Below, piece by piece: positions 1-10,058 of a DNA stretch of 64,000 bases (position 1 is its first letter; the number at the start of each line of letters is the position of its first letter). The translations under genes were made by a program, and so were the position numbers. The DNA comes from Ectopseudomonas composti (GTDB lineage Bacteria; Pseudomonadota; Gammaproteobacteria; Pseudomonadales; Pseudomonadaceae): the NCBI RefSeq assembly GCF_900115475.1, contig NZ_FOWP01000009.1, forward strand, positions 124,001 to 188,000, given 5' to 3'. Below the pieces are notes generated by a model, which had not been told where the DNA came from, did no database searches, and was given only the letters and a program-made list of their open reading frames with translations.

Positions 1-55
1 GCGGCAGCCATAACCCTTTGTTACCATCCGAGTCCGCATGGCAAGAGGTGTCAAC

Positions 56-709
56 GTGACGCTCGTACGCAGCAAGATTTGTGGGATCACTCGCCTCGAG
101 GATGCATTGGCGGCGGTGGAGGCGGGAGCTGACGCCATTGGCCTAGTGTTCTATGCGAAAAGCCCGCGGGCAGTCAGTATCGAGCAGGCCGCCGCGGTCT
201 TGCGGGCGTTGCCACCGTTCGTGACCACTGTCGGGCTGTTCGTCGATATGCCGCGCGATGAATTGCAGCACTTGTTGCAGCGCCTGCCGTTGGATCTGCT
301 GCAGTTTCACGGTGATGAGTCGCCGGCGGACTGCGAGGGTTACGGTCGCCCTTATATCAAGGCATTGCGTGTTCGCCCCGGCGAGGATGTGTCAGCAGCG
401 ATGGCGCCCTACGAAGGTGCGTGCGGCATCCTGCTGGATACCTTTGTCGACGGCGTGCCGGGAGGCACAGGCGCTTCATTCGACTGGTCACTGGTACCCG
501 AAGATGCTGGCAAGCCAGTCATTCTGGCCGGTGGCCTCGACGCAGGCAACGTAGCGGCGGCGATTCGCCAGGTGCGCCCCTACGCGGTGGATGTCAGCGG
601 TGGGGTAGAGGCCAGTAAAGGCATAAAGGATGCAGGCAAGATTCGCGCGTTCATTCAGGCCGTGCAGGGCGTGCGATGTGACGGCGACTCGAGCGAGGCC
701 GTCAATTAG
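56..709 (+). CDS. trpF: Phosphoribosylanthranilate isomerase
   Basis: Beta/alpha-barrel enzyme of about 217 aa that isomerises N-(5-phosphoribosyl)anthranilate to CdRP in tryptophan synthesis; cytosolic. RSKICGITR at the N-terminus holds the catalytic cysteine (about residue 9), LLDTFVDG near residue 128 the catalytic aspartate, and VDVSGGVE near the C-terminus the phosphate-binding loop. I chose the GTG at 56 because AAGAGGTG lies about 7 bases upstream; an in-frame ATG at 38 would add six residues but has only a weak ribosome site. As in other pseudomonads the gene stands next to accD-folC rather than with other trp genes. Family call is certain; the start is less so. Confidence 0.96.
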   Translation: MTLVRSKICGITRLEDALAAVEAGADAIGLVFYAKSPRAVSIEQAAAVLRALPPFVTTVGLFVDMPRDELQHLLQRLPLDLLQFHGDESPADCEGYGRPYIKALRVRPGEDVSAAMAPYEGACGILLDTFVDGVPGGTGASFDWSLVPEDAGKPVILAGGLDAGNVAAAIRQVRPYAVDVSGGVEASKGIKDAGKIRAFIQAVQGVRCDGDSSEAVN

Positions 710-831
710 CCTGTCACACCGCCAGCAGGCAGCCCTGGGCTGACCTGCCAATGCGGCGAAAAAGAATTGCTGGAGGTGGGCGTCCATCGTGAGTCGCTCG
801 CCCGAACCAACGGTTATGGAGAAATGACAGC

Positions 832-1716
832 ATGAGCAACTGGTTGGTAGACAAACTCATTCCCTCGATCATGCGTTCCGAGGTGAAGAAAAGCTCGGTG
901 CCTGAAGGCTTGTGGCACAAGTGCCCGTCCTGTGAGGCTGTGCTTTATCGTCCCGAGCTGGAAAAGACGCTCGATGTCTGCCCCAAGTGCAACCATCACA
1001 TGCGTATCGGCGCGCGCGCGCGTATCGATCTGTTCCTCGATGCCGACGGCCGCGAGGAGATCGGTGCCGACCTAGAGCCGGTCGACCGCCTGAAATTCCG
1101 TGACAGCAAGAAGTACAAGGATCGCCTGGTTGCCGCGCAGAAGCAGACGGGCGAGAAAGATGCGTTGATTTCCATGAGCGGTACCCTCGAGGGGATGCCG
1201 ATCGCGGTCTGTGCGTTCGAGTTCTCCTTCATGGGCGGCTCTATGGGCGCCGTTGTCGGTGAACGTTTCGTCCAGGCGGCCAATGTTGCGCTGGAAAAGC
1301 GTTGCCCTCTGGTGTGCTTCTCCGCTTCCGGCGGTGCACGCATGCAGGAAGCGCTGATCTCGCTGATGCAGATGGCCAAGACATCCGCCGCTCTGGCGCG
1401 CCTGCGTGAAGAAGGCCTGCCGTTCATTTCCGTGCTGACCGATCCTGTCTACGGTGGGGTTTCCGCCAGTCTGGCGATGCTCGGTGACGTTATCGTTGCC
1501 GAACCGAAGGCGCTGATCGGTTTCGCTGGCCCGCGCGTAATCGAGCAGACCGTGCGCGAGAAACTGCCAGAAGGCTTCCAGCGCAGCGAGTTCCTGCTGG
1601 AGCACGGTGCTATCGACATGATCATCCCGCGTAACGAACTGCGTCCACGCCTGGCGCGTCTGCTCGCGCAGCTAATGAACCGTCCTTCTCCGGTTTCCCT
1701 GCCGGCCACTGCATGA
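832..1716 (+). CDS. accD: Acetyl-CoA carboxylase carboxyltransferase beta subunit
   Basis: 294 aa, the usual length. With AccA it forms the carboxyltransferase that moves CO2 from biotinylated AccB to acetyl-CoA, the committed step of fatty-acid synthesis. An N-terminal zinc ribbon has cysteines at 31, 34, 50 and 53 (CPSC and CPKC), followed by a crotonase-type fold with the SASGGARMQE oxyanion-hole stretch near residues 164-173. GGAG lies a few bases before the ATG. The stop overlaps the folC start (ATGA), so the two are translationally coupled, in the same order as the E. coli accD-folC-dedD-cvpA-purF cluster. Confidence 0.97.
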   Translation: MSNWLVDKLIPSIMRSEVKKSSVPEGLWHKCPSCEAVLYRPELEKTLDVCPKCNHHMRIGARARIDLFLDADGREEIGADLEPVDRLKFRDSKKYKDRLVAAQKQTGEKDALISMSGTLEGMPIAVCAFEFSFMGGSMGAVVGERFVQAANVALEKRCPLVCFSASGGARMQEALISLMQMAKTSAALARLREEGLPFISVLTDPVYGGVSASLAMLGDVIVAEPKALIGFAGPRVIEQTVREKLPEGFQRSEFLLEHGAIDMIIPRNELRPRLARLLAQLMNRPSPVSLPATA

Positions 1717-2990
1717 CCGAACGTAGCCTGGGCGAGTGGCTCGCCTATCTCGAGCAGTTGCATCCCTCGGCCATCGACATGGGCCTGGAGCGCTCGCGCG
1801 AGGTGGCGCGCCGCCTCGGCCTCGGCAAGCCCGCGCCGCTGGTGATCACGGTCACCGGCACCAATGGCAAGGGTTCTACCTGCGCTTTTTTCGCCAGCTT
1901 GATTGCTGCCCAGGGGCAGCGTGTCGGCGTATACAGCTCGCCTCATCTGCTGCGCTATAACGAGCGCGTGCTCGTGCAGGGGGTCGAAGCAAGCGACCAA
2001 GGGCTGTGCCAGGCTTTCGCTGCGGTCGAGGCCGCGCGTGGCGAGATTTCCCTGACCTATTTCGAGATGGGAACGCTGGCTGCCTTCTGGTTGTTCGAGC
2101 GCGCTCACCTCGATGCGGTGGTGCTTGAAGTTGGCCTCGGTGGGCGTCTGGATGCGGTGAATCTGGTCGATGCCGATCTGGCGTTGATCACCAGCATTGG
2201 TCTGGATCACGCTGACTGGCTGGGCGATACCCGTGAGTCAGTGGCCTTCGAAAAGGCTGGGATCATGCGTGCCGGCAAGCCGGCATTGTGCGGTGACCTC
2301 GACCCGCCGCAGCCATTGCTGGAGCAAGCGGCCGTTTTGGACACGCCGCTGTTCCTGCGGGGGCGCGATTATGATCTGAGCGTGCAGGAGCAGGATTGGT
2401 CCTGGTATGGGCTCGACGAGCAGGGCTGCGTGCTGCGACTGGAGCAACTGCCGCTTCTCGATCTGCCGATGGAAAACGCCGCGCTGGCATTGCAGGCCTA
2501 TGCGCTTTTGCCGTTGCCCTGGAATCACCAGCAGATCGTGCAGGCCCTGCTCGCCACGCGGGTGACAGGGCGTCTGGATCGCCGCGCACTGGATTGGCGA
2601 GGTAAGTCGCTCACACTGTTGCTCGATGTTGGGCATAATCCCCATGCAGCTGACTATCTGGCACAGCGCCTGGAGAGTCGTCCGCTGAATGGCAAGCGTT
2701 GGGCGGTATTCGGTCTGTTGGCCGACAAGGATTTGCCTGGTGTGGTAGCACCGCTGCTGAGTCAGGTCACAGGCTGGGCTGTGGCACCGCTCGATACGCC
2801 GCGCTCACGTGGTGCCGCTGAACTGGCCGAGCACCTGCGGGGGCAGGGCGCGAAGGTGGTGCAGTACGCGGATGTCCGTGCCGCGCTCGAGGCGCAGTGC
2901 GAGCAAGCTGCCGAGGGTGACGAAATACTGTTGTTCGGATCGTTTTTCTGCGTGGCCGAGGCCCTGGATTGGCTGGCCCGCCCGGCTTGA
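1713..2990 (+). CDS. folC: Bifunctional dihydrofolate/folylpolyglutamate synthase
   Basis: 425 aa. Adds L-glutamate to dihydropteroate and to tetrahydrofolates in an ATP-dependent, Mur-ligase-like reaction in the cytosol. The P-loop ITVTGTNGKGS is at about residues 45-55, GLGGRLDAVN near 140-150 is a conserved folate/Mg site, and LLLDVGHNPHA near 305 is the Mur-ligase C-terminal signature. Its ATG overlaps the accD stop. The SPOR-domain gene follows after about 15 bases, so this is one transcription unit. Confidence 0.96.
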   Translation: MTERSLGEWLAYLEQLHPSAIDMGLERSREVARRLGLGKPAPLVITVTGTNGKGSTCAFFASLIAAQGQRVGVYSSPHLLRYNERVLVQGVEASDQGLCQAFAAVEAARGEISLTYFEMGTLAAFWLFERAHLDAVVLEVGLGGRLDAVNLVDADLALITSIGLDHADWLGDTRESVAFEKAGIMRAGKPALCGDLDPPQPLLEQAAVLDTPLFLRGRDYDLSVQEQDWSWYGLDEQGCVLRLEQLPLLDLPMENAALALQAYALLPLPWNHQQIVQALLATRVTGRLDRRALDWRGKSLTLLLDVGHNPHAADYLAQRLESRPLNGKRWAVFGLLADKDLPGVVAPLLSQVTGWAVAPLDTPRSRGAAELAEHLRGQGAKVVQYADVRAALEAQCEQAAEGDEILLFGSFFCVAEALDWLARPA

Positions 2991-3005
2991 TAAGGGGATT
3001 GGGGG

Positions 3006-3623
3006 ATGGCAATGCTGGACAAGGTGCTCAAGCAGCGCATGGTCGGTGCTCTGGTGCTGGTCGCACTGGCGGTGATTTTCCTGCCGATGCTGCTGTCGCG
3101 CGAGGACGAGATGCGGCGCGTGGTGGTGGATGCTCCGGCCATGCCGCAAGCGCCGGCCGCTGCCGAAATCATCGTCGAACCTGCAGAAGTGGTCGAGCCC
3201 GAAGCATTGCCGCAGGAGCCTGTGCCGGTCGAAGAGGTAGAGCCTCAGATCGTCGAAGTCCCTGAGCAGCCCAAGCCAACGCCGCCGCCTGCTGTCCAGC
3301 CGAGCAAGCCCGAGCCGGCCAAGACCGAGCAAGCGGCCAGTGCGACGCCGGCCAAGCCTGACGCACGTTTGGATGCCAACAGCCTGCCGATCAGTTGGTC
3401 GGTGCAACTGGCCAGCCTGTCCAGCCGTGGTGGCGCCGAGAACCTGCAGAAAACCCTGCGCAGTCAGGGCTATAACGCCTACATCCGTACCTTCGACGGG
3501 ATGAATCGCGTGTTCGTAGGTCCTTTGATCGAGCGCGCAGAGGCCGAACGTCTGCGTGACCAGCTCAATCGCCAGCACAAGCTGAGTGGTTTCGTGGTGC
3601 GTTTCCAGCCTGAGGCGGGCTGA
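3006..3623 (+). CDS. dedD: SPOR-domain inner-membrane protein (DedD-like)
   Basis: 205 aa, anchored in the inner membrane with most of the chain in the periplasm. One hydrophobic helix at about residues 11-28 (VGALVLVALAVIFLPMLL) is followed by a long Pro/Glu/Ala/Lys linker (about 45-120) and a C-terminal SPOR domain (about 128-203, from SWSVQLASLSSRGGAENL) of the type that binds denuded septal peptidoglycan. E. coli DedD, at the same place between folC and cvpA, takes part in cell division. GGGGG is just upstream of the ATG. Domain order and synteny support the name; function here is inferred. Confidence 0.9.
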   Translation: MAMLDKVLKQRMVGALVLVALAVIFLPMLLSREDEMRRVVVDAPAMPQAPAAAEIIVEPAEVVEPEALPQEPVPVEEVEPQIVEVPEQPKPTPPPAVQPSKPEPAKTEQAASATPAKPDARLDANSLPISWSVQLASLSSRGGAENLQKTLRSQGYNAYIRTFDGMNRVFVGPLIERAEAERLRDQLNRQHKLSGFVVRFQPEAG

Positions 3624-3631
3624 GTCCATCG

Positions 3632-3678
3632 TTGACATGCAAAGCCCGGTTACCCGATTCGCCGGGCTCTGCTAAAAT
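3632..3678 (+). promoter_or_regulatory. Hairpin and putative -10 element before cvpA
   Basis: AGCCCGG (3643-3649) pairs with CCGGGCT (3662-3668), with no T-run, so at most a weak terminator. TAAAAT at 3673-3678 looks like a -10 box. The TTGACA at 3632 is 35 bases away and cannot be its -35, so the promoter is tentative. Confidence 0.35.
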
Positions 3679-3708
3679 GCTCCGCCTTTCCCGCTGGTAG
3701 GCCGCACC

Positions 3709-4230
3709 GTGGTATTCACCTGGGTCGATTGGGCGATCATCGCCGTCATCGCCATTTCTAGTCTGATCAGTCTCAAGCGCGGCTTCGTCAAGGAAGCGCT
3801 GTCGTTGCTGACCTGGATCATCGCAGGTGTGGTCGCCTGGATGTTCGGTGGCGCACTGGCCCAGCACCTCGTTGAATTTATCGAAACGCCTTCTGCACGG
3901 GTAATAGCGGCCTGTGCCATTCTCTTCATCGCCACCTTGCTGGTGGGGGCTCTGGTCAATTTTCTCATTGGTGAGCTGATCCGTGTGACAGGCCTGTCCG
4001 GCACCGACCGTTTTCTCGGCATGGTATTCGGCGCCGCGCGCGGTGGTTTGCTAGTCGTGCTGCTGGTTGGGCTGACCAGCCTGGCACCGGTGGAGCAGGA
4101 TACGTGGTGGCAACAGTCGCAACTGGTGCCGCATTTTCTGATGGTCGCCGACTGGTCGAAAAACCTCATCCTGGGGTGGTCCGGTCAGTGGTTTAGCAGT
4201 GGGTCGGCTCACCCAGCCGATCTGCTTTAA
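3709..4230 (+). CDS. cvpA: CvpA family membrane protein
   Basis: 173 aa inner-membrane protein with four hydrophobic segments at about residues 5-22, 30-50, 63-85 and 103-122. CvpA was named for colicin V production in E. coli and lies directly before purF there and here; its molecular role is still poorly defined (envelope homeostasis). The start is a GTG at 3709. The gene is followed by 75 bases and purF, and a possible promoter lies about 30 bases before it. Confidence 0.93.
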   Translation: MVFTWVDWAIIAVIAISSLISLKRGFVKEALSLLTWIIAGVVAWMFGGALAQHLVEFIETPSARVIAACAILFIATLLVGALVNFLIGELIRVTGLSGTDRFLGMVFGAARGGLLVVLLVGLTSLAPVEQDTWWQQSQLVPHFLMVADWSKNLILGWSGQWFSSGSAHPADLL

Positions 4231-4305
4231 AAGAGTGGCCGCTGCGGATTAACCGCTGCATCGGTCGCTGAATTAGCCTGAATTATCTAGCAGGGGTCGT
4301 GGCAC

Positions 4306-5814
4306 ATGTGTGGCATCGTCGGTATCGTCGGTAAATCGAACGTCAATCAGGCGCTGTATGACGGGCTGACCGTCCTCCAGCACCGCGGCCAGGATGCTGC
4401 CGGTATTGTCACCAGCCATGATGGCCGCCTGTTCCTGCGCAAGGACAATGGCCTGGTGCGTGATGTCTTCCAGCAGCGCCACATGCAGCGTCTGGTCGGC
4501 CACATGGGCATCGGCCACGTGCGCTATCCGACTGCTGGCAGTTCCAGCTCGGCCGAGGCGCAGCCGTTCTACGTCAACTCGCCCTATGGCATCACCCTGG
4601 CGCACAACGGCAACCTGACCAACGTCGAACAGTTGGCCAAGGAAATCTACGAGTCCGACCTGCGCCACGTGAACACCAATTCCGATTCGGAAGTGCTGCT
4701 CAACGTGTTCGCCCACGAGCTGGCTCAGCGCGGCAAACTGCAGCCGACCGAGGAAGACGTGTTCGCCGCCGTCACTCACGTGCATGAGCGCTGCCTGGGC
4801 GGCTACGCCGTGGTGGCGATGATCACTGGCTACGGCATCGTCGGCTTCCGCGACCCCAACGGTATCCGCCCGATCGTCTTTGGCCAGCGTCACACCGACG
4901 AGGGCGTGGAGTACATGATCGCTTCCGAGAGCGTGTCGCTGGACGTGCTCGGTTTCACCCTGATCCGCGACCTGGCGCCGGGCGAGGCGGTTTACATCAC
5001 CGAAGAAGGCAAGCTGTTTACCCGTCAGTGCGCGGCCAATCCGCAGTACGCGCCGTGCATCTTCGAGCACGTTTACCTGGCGCGTCCGGATTCGATCATG
5101 GACGGCATTTCGGTGTACAAGGCGCGTCTGCGCATGGGCGAAAAGCTGGCCGACAAGATTCTCCGCGAGCGTCCGGAGCATGACATCGACGTGGTCATCC
5201 CGATTCCTGATACCAGCCGCACCGCGGCGCTGGAGCTGGCCAACCACCTGGGCGTGAAGTTTCGCGAAGGCTTCGTCAAGAACCGCTACATCGGGCGTAC
5301 CTTCATCATGCCTGGCCAGGCGGCGCGCAAGAAATCCGTGCGGCAGAAGCTCAACGCCATCGAGCTGGAGTTTCGCGGCAAGAACGTGATGCTGGTGGAC
5401 GACTCCATCGTCCGTGGCACCACCTGCAAGCAGATTATCCAGATGGCCCGTGAAGCCGGTGCGAAGAACGTCTACTTCTGCTCGGCAGCCCCGGCGGTGC
5501 GCTACCCGAACGTCTACGGCATCGACATGCCTAGCGCCCATGAGCTGATCGCGCACGGCCGCACCACTGAAGAGGTCTGCGAGCTGATTGGTGCCGACTG
5601 GCTGGTTTATCAGGACCTGCCGGATCTGATCGAGGCGGTCAGTGGCAGCAAGAAGATCAAGATCGACAACTTCGACTGTGCCGTGTTCGATGGCAAGTAC
5701 GTGACCGGTGACGTCGACGAAGCCTATCTGGACAAGATCGAGCAGGCGCGCAACGACGCCAGCAAGGTCAAATCGCAGGCCGTCAGCGCGATCATCGATC
5801 TGTATAACAACTGA
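4306..5814 (+). CDS. purF: Amidophosphoribosyltransferase
   Basis: 502 aa. First step of purine synthesis: PRPP plus glutamine gives 5-phosphoribosylamine. The chain begins MCGIVGIVG, so Cys2 becomes the N-terminal nucleophile of the class II glutaminase domain (about 2-235). The phosphoribosyltransferase half carries VMLVDDSIVRGTT at about 363-375, the PRPP-binding loop. GRTFIMPGQ near 327 matches the flexible loop region. Full length, with no odd features. It follows cvpA and ends at a weak hairpin. Confidence 0.98.
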   Translation: MCGIVGIVGKSNVNQALYDGLTVLQHRGQDAAGIVTSHDGRLFLRKDNGLVRDVFQQRHMQRLVGHMGIGHVRYPTAGSSSSAEAQPFYVNSPYGITLAHNGNLTNVEQLAKEIYESDLRHVNTNSDSEVLLNVFAHELAQRGKLQPTEEDVFAAVTHVHERCLGGYAVVAMITGYGIVGFRDPNGIRPIVFGQRHTDEGVEYMIASESVSLDVLGFTLIRDLAPGEAVYITEEGKLFTRQCAANPQYAPCIFEHVYLARPDSIMDGISVYKARLRMGEKLADKILRERPEHDIDVVIPIPDTSRTAALELANHLGVKFREGFVKNRYIGRTFIMPGQAARKKSVRQKLNAIELEFRGKNVMLVDDSIVRGTTCKQIIQMAREAGAKNVYFCSAAPAVRYPNVYGIDMPSAHELIAHGRTTEEVCELIGADWLVYQDLPDLIEAVSGSKKIKIDNFDCAVFDGKYVTGDVDEAYLDKIEQARNDASKVKSQAVSAIIDLYNN

Positions 5815-5820
5815 TGCGAG

Positions 5821-5848
5821 CGGGCAGGGCATCGTTCCTGCCCGTTTC
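5821..5848 (+). terminator. Weak terminator-like hairpin after purF
   Basis: CGGGCAGG (5821-5828) pairs with CCTGCCCG (5837-5844), followed by only three T. It may slow or end purF transcription. Confidence 0.45.
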
Positions 5849-5877
5849 GAGGGTGCGCCTGGTGCGCGCTAAAGTCC

Positions 5878-5938
5878 GTAGCCCGGATGCAATCCGGGGG
5901 AATATCACATTGAATTTCCCGGATTGCATCCGGGCTGC
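5878..5938. repeat. GTAG-headed REP-like palindrome, GCCCGGAT family
   Basis: Inverted repeat GTAGCCCGGATGCAATCCGG (left arm from 5878) and CCCGGATTGCATCCGGGCTG (right arm from 5918), separated by an AT-rich spacer. Members of the same family recur at 25130-25152, 39597-39619, 40420-40487 and 42457-42478. It sits between purF and metZ. Confidence 0.85.
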
Positions 5939-5956
5939 TTTTCGTGAGGTAGCGAT

Positions 5957-7168
5957 ATGACCCAGGAATGGGAAGCCGGCAGGCTCGATAGCGACCTGGA
6001 TGGCGTAGGCTTCGATACTTTGGCGGTGCGTGCTGGTCAGCATCGTTCGCCCGAGGGTGAGCATGGTGAGGCGTTGTATCTGACGTCCAGTTACGTATTC
6101 CGTACTGCGGCTGACGCTGCCGCGCGCTTCGCCGGTGAAGTGCCGGGTAACGTCTACTCGCGTTATACCAACCCCACCGTGCGCACCTTCGAGGAGCGCA
6201 TCGCCGCGCTGGAAGGCGCTGAGCAGGCCGTAGCCACTGCCTCCGGTATGTCGGCGATCCTGGCCATCGTCATGAGCCTGTGCAGTGGTGGCGACCATGT
6301 GCTGGTATCGCGCAGCGTATTCGGCTCCACCATCAGCCTGTTCGAGAAGTACCTCAAGCGCTTCGGTATCGCGGTGGATTACGTGCCGTTGGCCGATTTG
6401 AACGCATGGGAAGCGGCGTTCAAAGCCAATACCAAGCTGCTGTTCGTCGAGTCACCCTCCAATCCACTGGCTGAGCTAGTGGATATCGCGGCATTGGCTG
6501 AAATCGCTCATGCTCGCGGCGCGCTACTGGCGGTGGACAACTGCTTCTGCACGCCCGCGCTGCAGCAGCCACTGAAGCTTGGCGCCGACATCGTCATGCA
6601 TTCGGCGACTAAATACATCGATGGCCAGGGTCGTGGTCTGGGCGGTGTGGTGGCCGGTCGCAGTGAGCAGATGAAGGAAGTGGTGGGTTTCCTGCGTACC
6701 GCCGGGCCGACCCTGAGCCCGTTCAACGCCTGGATGTTCGTCAAGGGCCTGGAGACGCTGCGCATTCGTATGCGTGCGCAGAGCGAGAGCGCCCTGCAGT
6801 TGGCGCTGTGGCTGGAACAGCAGCCGCAGGTCGAGCGCGTGTATTACGCGGGGCTACCTAGCCATCCGCAGCATGAGTTGGCGAAAAAGCAGCAGAGCGC
6901 CTTTGGCGCGGTGGTCAGTTTCGAGGTCAAGGGCGGGCGTGAGGCCGCCTGGAAGGTGATCGATGGCACCCGTGTCATCTCGATCACCACCAATCTCGGC
7001 GATACCAAGACCACCATCGCCCACCCGGCAACCACCTCGCATGGCCGGCTGACGCCGCAGGAGCGTGCCAACGCTGGTATCAGCGACAGTCTGATTCGCG
7101 TTGCCGTGGGCCTGGAAGAGCTGGAAGACCTCAAGGCGGATCTGGCGCGCGGCCTGGCTGCACTCTGA
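5957..7168 (+). CDS. metZ: O-succinylhomoserine sulfhydrylase
   Basis: 403 aa PLP enzyme that makes homocysteine from O-succinylhomoserine and sulfide, the direct-sulfhydrylation route to methionine used by pseudomonads. The PLP lysine is K219 in HSATKYIDGQGR; YSRYTNPT near 67-74 and SSYVFRTAADAA near 44-55 are typical Cys/Met-metabolism PLP-family motifs. The neighbourhood (purF upstream, SDR directly downstream) matches the usual Pseudomonas metZ locus. Close relatives are cystathionine gamma-synthases; synteny favours metZ. Confidence 0.94.
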   Translation: MTQEWEAGRLDSDLDGVGFDTLAVRAGQHRSPEGEHGEALYLTSSYVFRTAADAAARFAGEVPGNVYSRYTNPTVRTFEERIAALEGAEQAVATASGMSAILAIVMSLCSGGDHVLVSRSVFGSTISLFEKYLKRFGIAVDYVPLADLNAWEAAFKANTKLLFVESPSNPLAELVDIAALAEIAHARGALLAVDNCFCTPALQQPLKLGADIVMHSATKYIDGQGRGLGGVVAGRSEQMKEVVGFLRTAGPTLSPFNAWMFVKGLETLRIRMRAQSESALQLALWLEQQPQVERVYYAGLPSHPQHELAKKQQSAFGAVVSFEVKGGREAAWKVIDGTRVISITTNLGDTKTTIAHPATTSHGRLTPQERANAGISDSLIRVAVGLEELEDLKADLARGLAAL

Positions 7169-7170
7169 GC

Positions 7171-7947
7171 ATGTTGGAGTGGGGCGCGAATGACACGTCC
7201 AGCAACGGGCGTGTCGCGCTGGTCACCGGTGCCGCGCGCGGTATCGGCCTGGGCATCAGTGCCTGGTTGATCACCGAGGGCTGGCAGGTGGTGCTGGCTG
7301 ACGTCGATCGTGAGCGCGGCTCCAGAGTGGCGCGGGCATTGGGCGACAACGCCTGGTTCGTCGTCATGGACGTGGCCAAGGAAGATCAGGTGAATCTCGC
7401 TGTCGCCGAGGTGCTCGGCCAGTTCGGTCGCCTCGATGCGTTGGTGTGCAATGCGGCTATCTCCGATCCCTACACGCCGCCGCTGGAGTCGCTCGATCTC
7501 AAGCGTTGGAATCGCATGCTGGCCGTTAACCTGACTGGCGCGATGCTGCTGGCCAAGCATTGCGCGCCGTACCTGCGTGGTCATCGTGGCGCCATCGTCA
7601 ATATCGCCTCGACCCGTGCCAGCCAGTCCGAGGCCGACTGCGAGGCTTATGCGGCGAGCAAGGGTGGCCTCGTTGCCCTTACGCATGCGCTGTCGGTCAG
7701 CCTGGGGCCTGAGGTTCGGGTCAACTGCGTCAGCCCTGGCTGGATCGATGCCCGTGATCCGTCGCAGCAGCGCCTGGAGCCGTTATCGGTATTCGATCAT
7801 GCGCAGCATCCGGTCGGTCGTGTTGGTACGGTGGAGGATGTCGCGGCGCAGGTCGCCTGGCTGCTGTCCGATGCGGCCGCTTTCGTCACTGGGCAGGAAT
7901 TCGTCATCGACGGCGGCATGAGCCGCAAGATGATCTACCAGGACTGA
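7171..7947 (+). CDS. SDR family oxidoreductase
   Basis: 258 aa short-chain dehydrogenase/reductase. The nucleotide-binding motif TGAARGIG is at about residues 19-26, NAAI near 93, the catalytic Ser in IASTRAS near 146-152, and YAASK near 159-163 supplies the Tyr/Lys pair. The C-terminus ends in FVIDGGMSRKM, the usual SDR tail. It starts 2 bases after the metZ stop and has no clear ribosome site of its own, so it is probably coupled to metZ. Substrate unknown; such genes accompany metZ in many pseudomonads without a proven link to methionine. Confidence 0.88.
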   Translation: MLEWGANDTSSNGRVALVTGAARGIGLGISAWLITEGWQVVLADVDRERGSRVARALGDNAWFVVMDVAKEDQVNLAVAEVLGQFGRLDALVCNAAISDPYTPPLESLDLKRWNRMLAVNLTGAMLLAKHCAPYLRGHRGAIVNIASTRASQSEADCEAYAASKGGLVALTHALSVSLGPEVRVNCVSPGWIDARDPSQQRLEPLSVFDHAQHPVGRVGTVEDVAAQVAWLLSDAAAFVTGQEFVIDGGMSRKMIYQD

Positions 7948-7952
7948 GTGCG

Positions 7953-8004
7953 GTAGGGCGGGTGCAACCCGCCGGCAGGCTATGGCGGGTTACACCCGCC
8001 CTAC
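7953..8004. repeat. GTAG-headed REP-like palindrome, GGGCGGGTG family
   Basis: GTAGGGCGGGTG (7953-7964) pairs with CACCCGCCCTAC (7993-8004); an inner CAACCCGCC/GGCGGGTT arm extends the stem. It sits between the SDR gene and a bidirectional terminator. Confidence 0.85.
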
Positions 8005-8029
8005 AACTGTTGCAGATTTGGCAAAAACG

Positions 8030-8055
8030 AAAAAGGCTCCCTAGGGAGCCTTTTT
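8030..8055. terminator. Bidirectional rho-independent terminator
   Basis: The perfect palindrome GGCTCCCTAGGGAGCC (8035-8050) is flanked by A5 on the left and T5 on the right, so it can end transcription of the SDR gene from the left and of etfD from the right. Confidence 0.9.
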
Positions 8056-8070
8056 CATGTGTGGCGCGAA

Positions 8071-9735
<1,665 letters not shown>

Positions 9736-9841
9736 AGGCTATCTCCTACTCAAGGCTCTTCGATATTTTATGTTGGAGGGCGCAGCTCGCTCCCTAAGCA
9801 CGGCGCGGGCATTATATCTACACCCTCTCAGCGGGCCAATA

Positions 9842-9855
9842 CAAACGTTTGTTTG
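9842..9855. promoter_or_regulatory. Putative PsrA operator
   Basis: CAAAC-N4-GTTTG (9842-9855) fits the published PsrA pattern G/CAAAC-N2-4-GTTTG/C. An overlapping CAAACGTTTG also gives a gapless palindrome. PsrA is a TetR-family, fatty-acid-responsive regulator in Pseudomonas. The site covers the -35 region of the putative etfBA promoter. Confidence 0.6.
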
Positions 9856-9879
9856 AATTTTCTGTAGGCCTGTTAGAAT
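9853..9879 (+). promoter_or_regulatory. Putative sigma-70 promoter for etfBA
   Basis: TTGAAT (9853-9858) and TAGAAT (9874-9879), 15 bases apart; TTTGAA one base earlier gives 16. This is the best -35/-10 pair in the gap and overlaps the PsrA-type palindrome. The leader to etfB would be about 170 bases. Confidence 0.4.
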
Positions 9880-10058
9880 CGTACTACATCGCGGATGACC
9901 GGCCAGTTCGCTGTATTGACCGGGCCATGTCGCGGGGTCAAGATACGGGCGGTTTTGCGCTCGCCGTCTGGGCTGAAAGGTTGGCTCCTGCCAATTTGTA
10001 TCGCTGACCAGGCTCGCCTTGGCGAGATTCTTATTCACCGGAGAGTAACGAGGAATCC

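Larger units (their letters stand above)
9736..10058. promoter_or_regulatory. Divergent etfD/etfBA control region
   Basis: A 323-base gap without a convincing gene. It holds the PsrA-type palindrome and the putative etfBA promoter given separately. The right part (about 9900-10040) shows no further motif I can name. A GGAGAG ribosome site precedes etfB at about 10040-10045. Confidence 0.6.

Noticed and set aside
3632..3678. TTGACA plus TAAAAT as a promoter for cvpA
   Set aside because: The two hexamers are 35 bases apart, so they cannot form one promoter; only the -10 was kept as tentative.
4273..5832. A 519-codon open frame on the - strand opposite purF
   Set aside because: Covers purF fully, with His/Asp/Val-biased shadow composition.
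9739..10038. A 99-codon ATG-started frame in the etfD/etfB gap
   Set aside because: It spans the PsrA-type site and the promoter, has no known domain or good ribosome site, and ends in the etfD leader.
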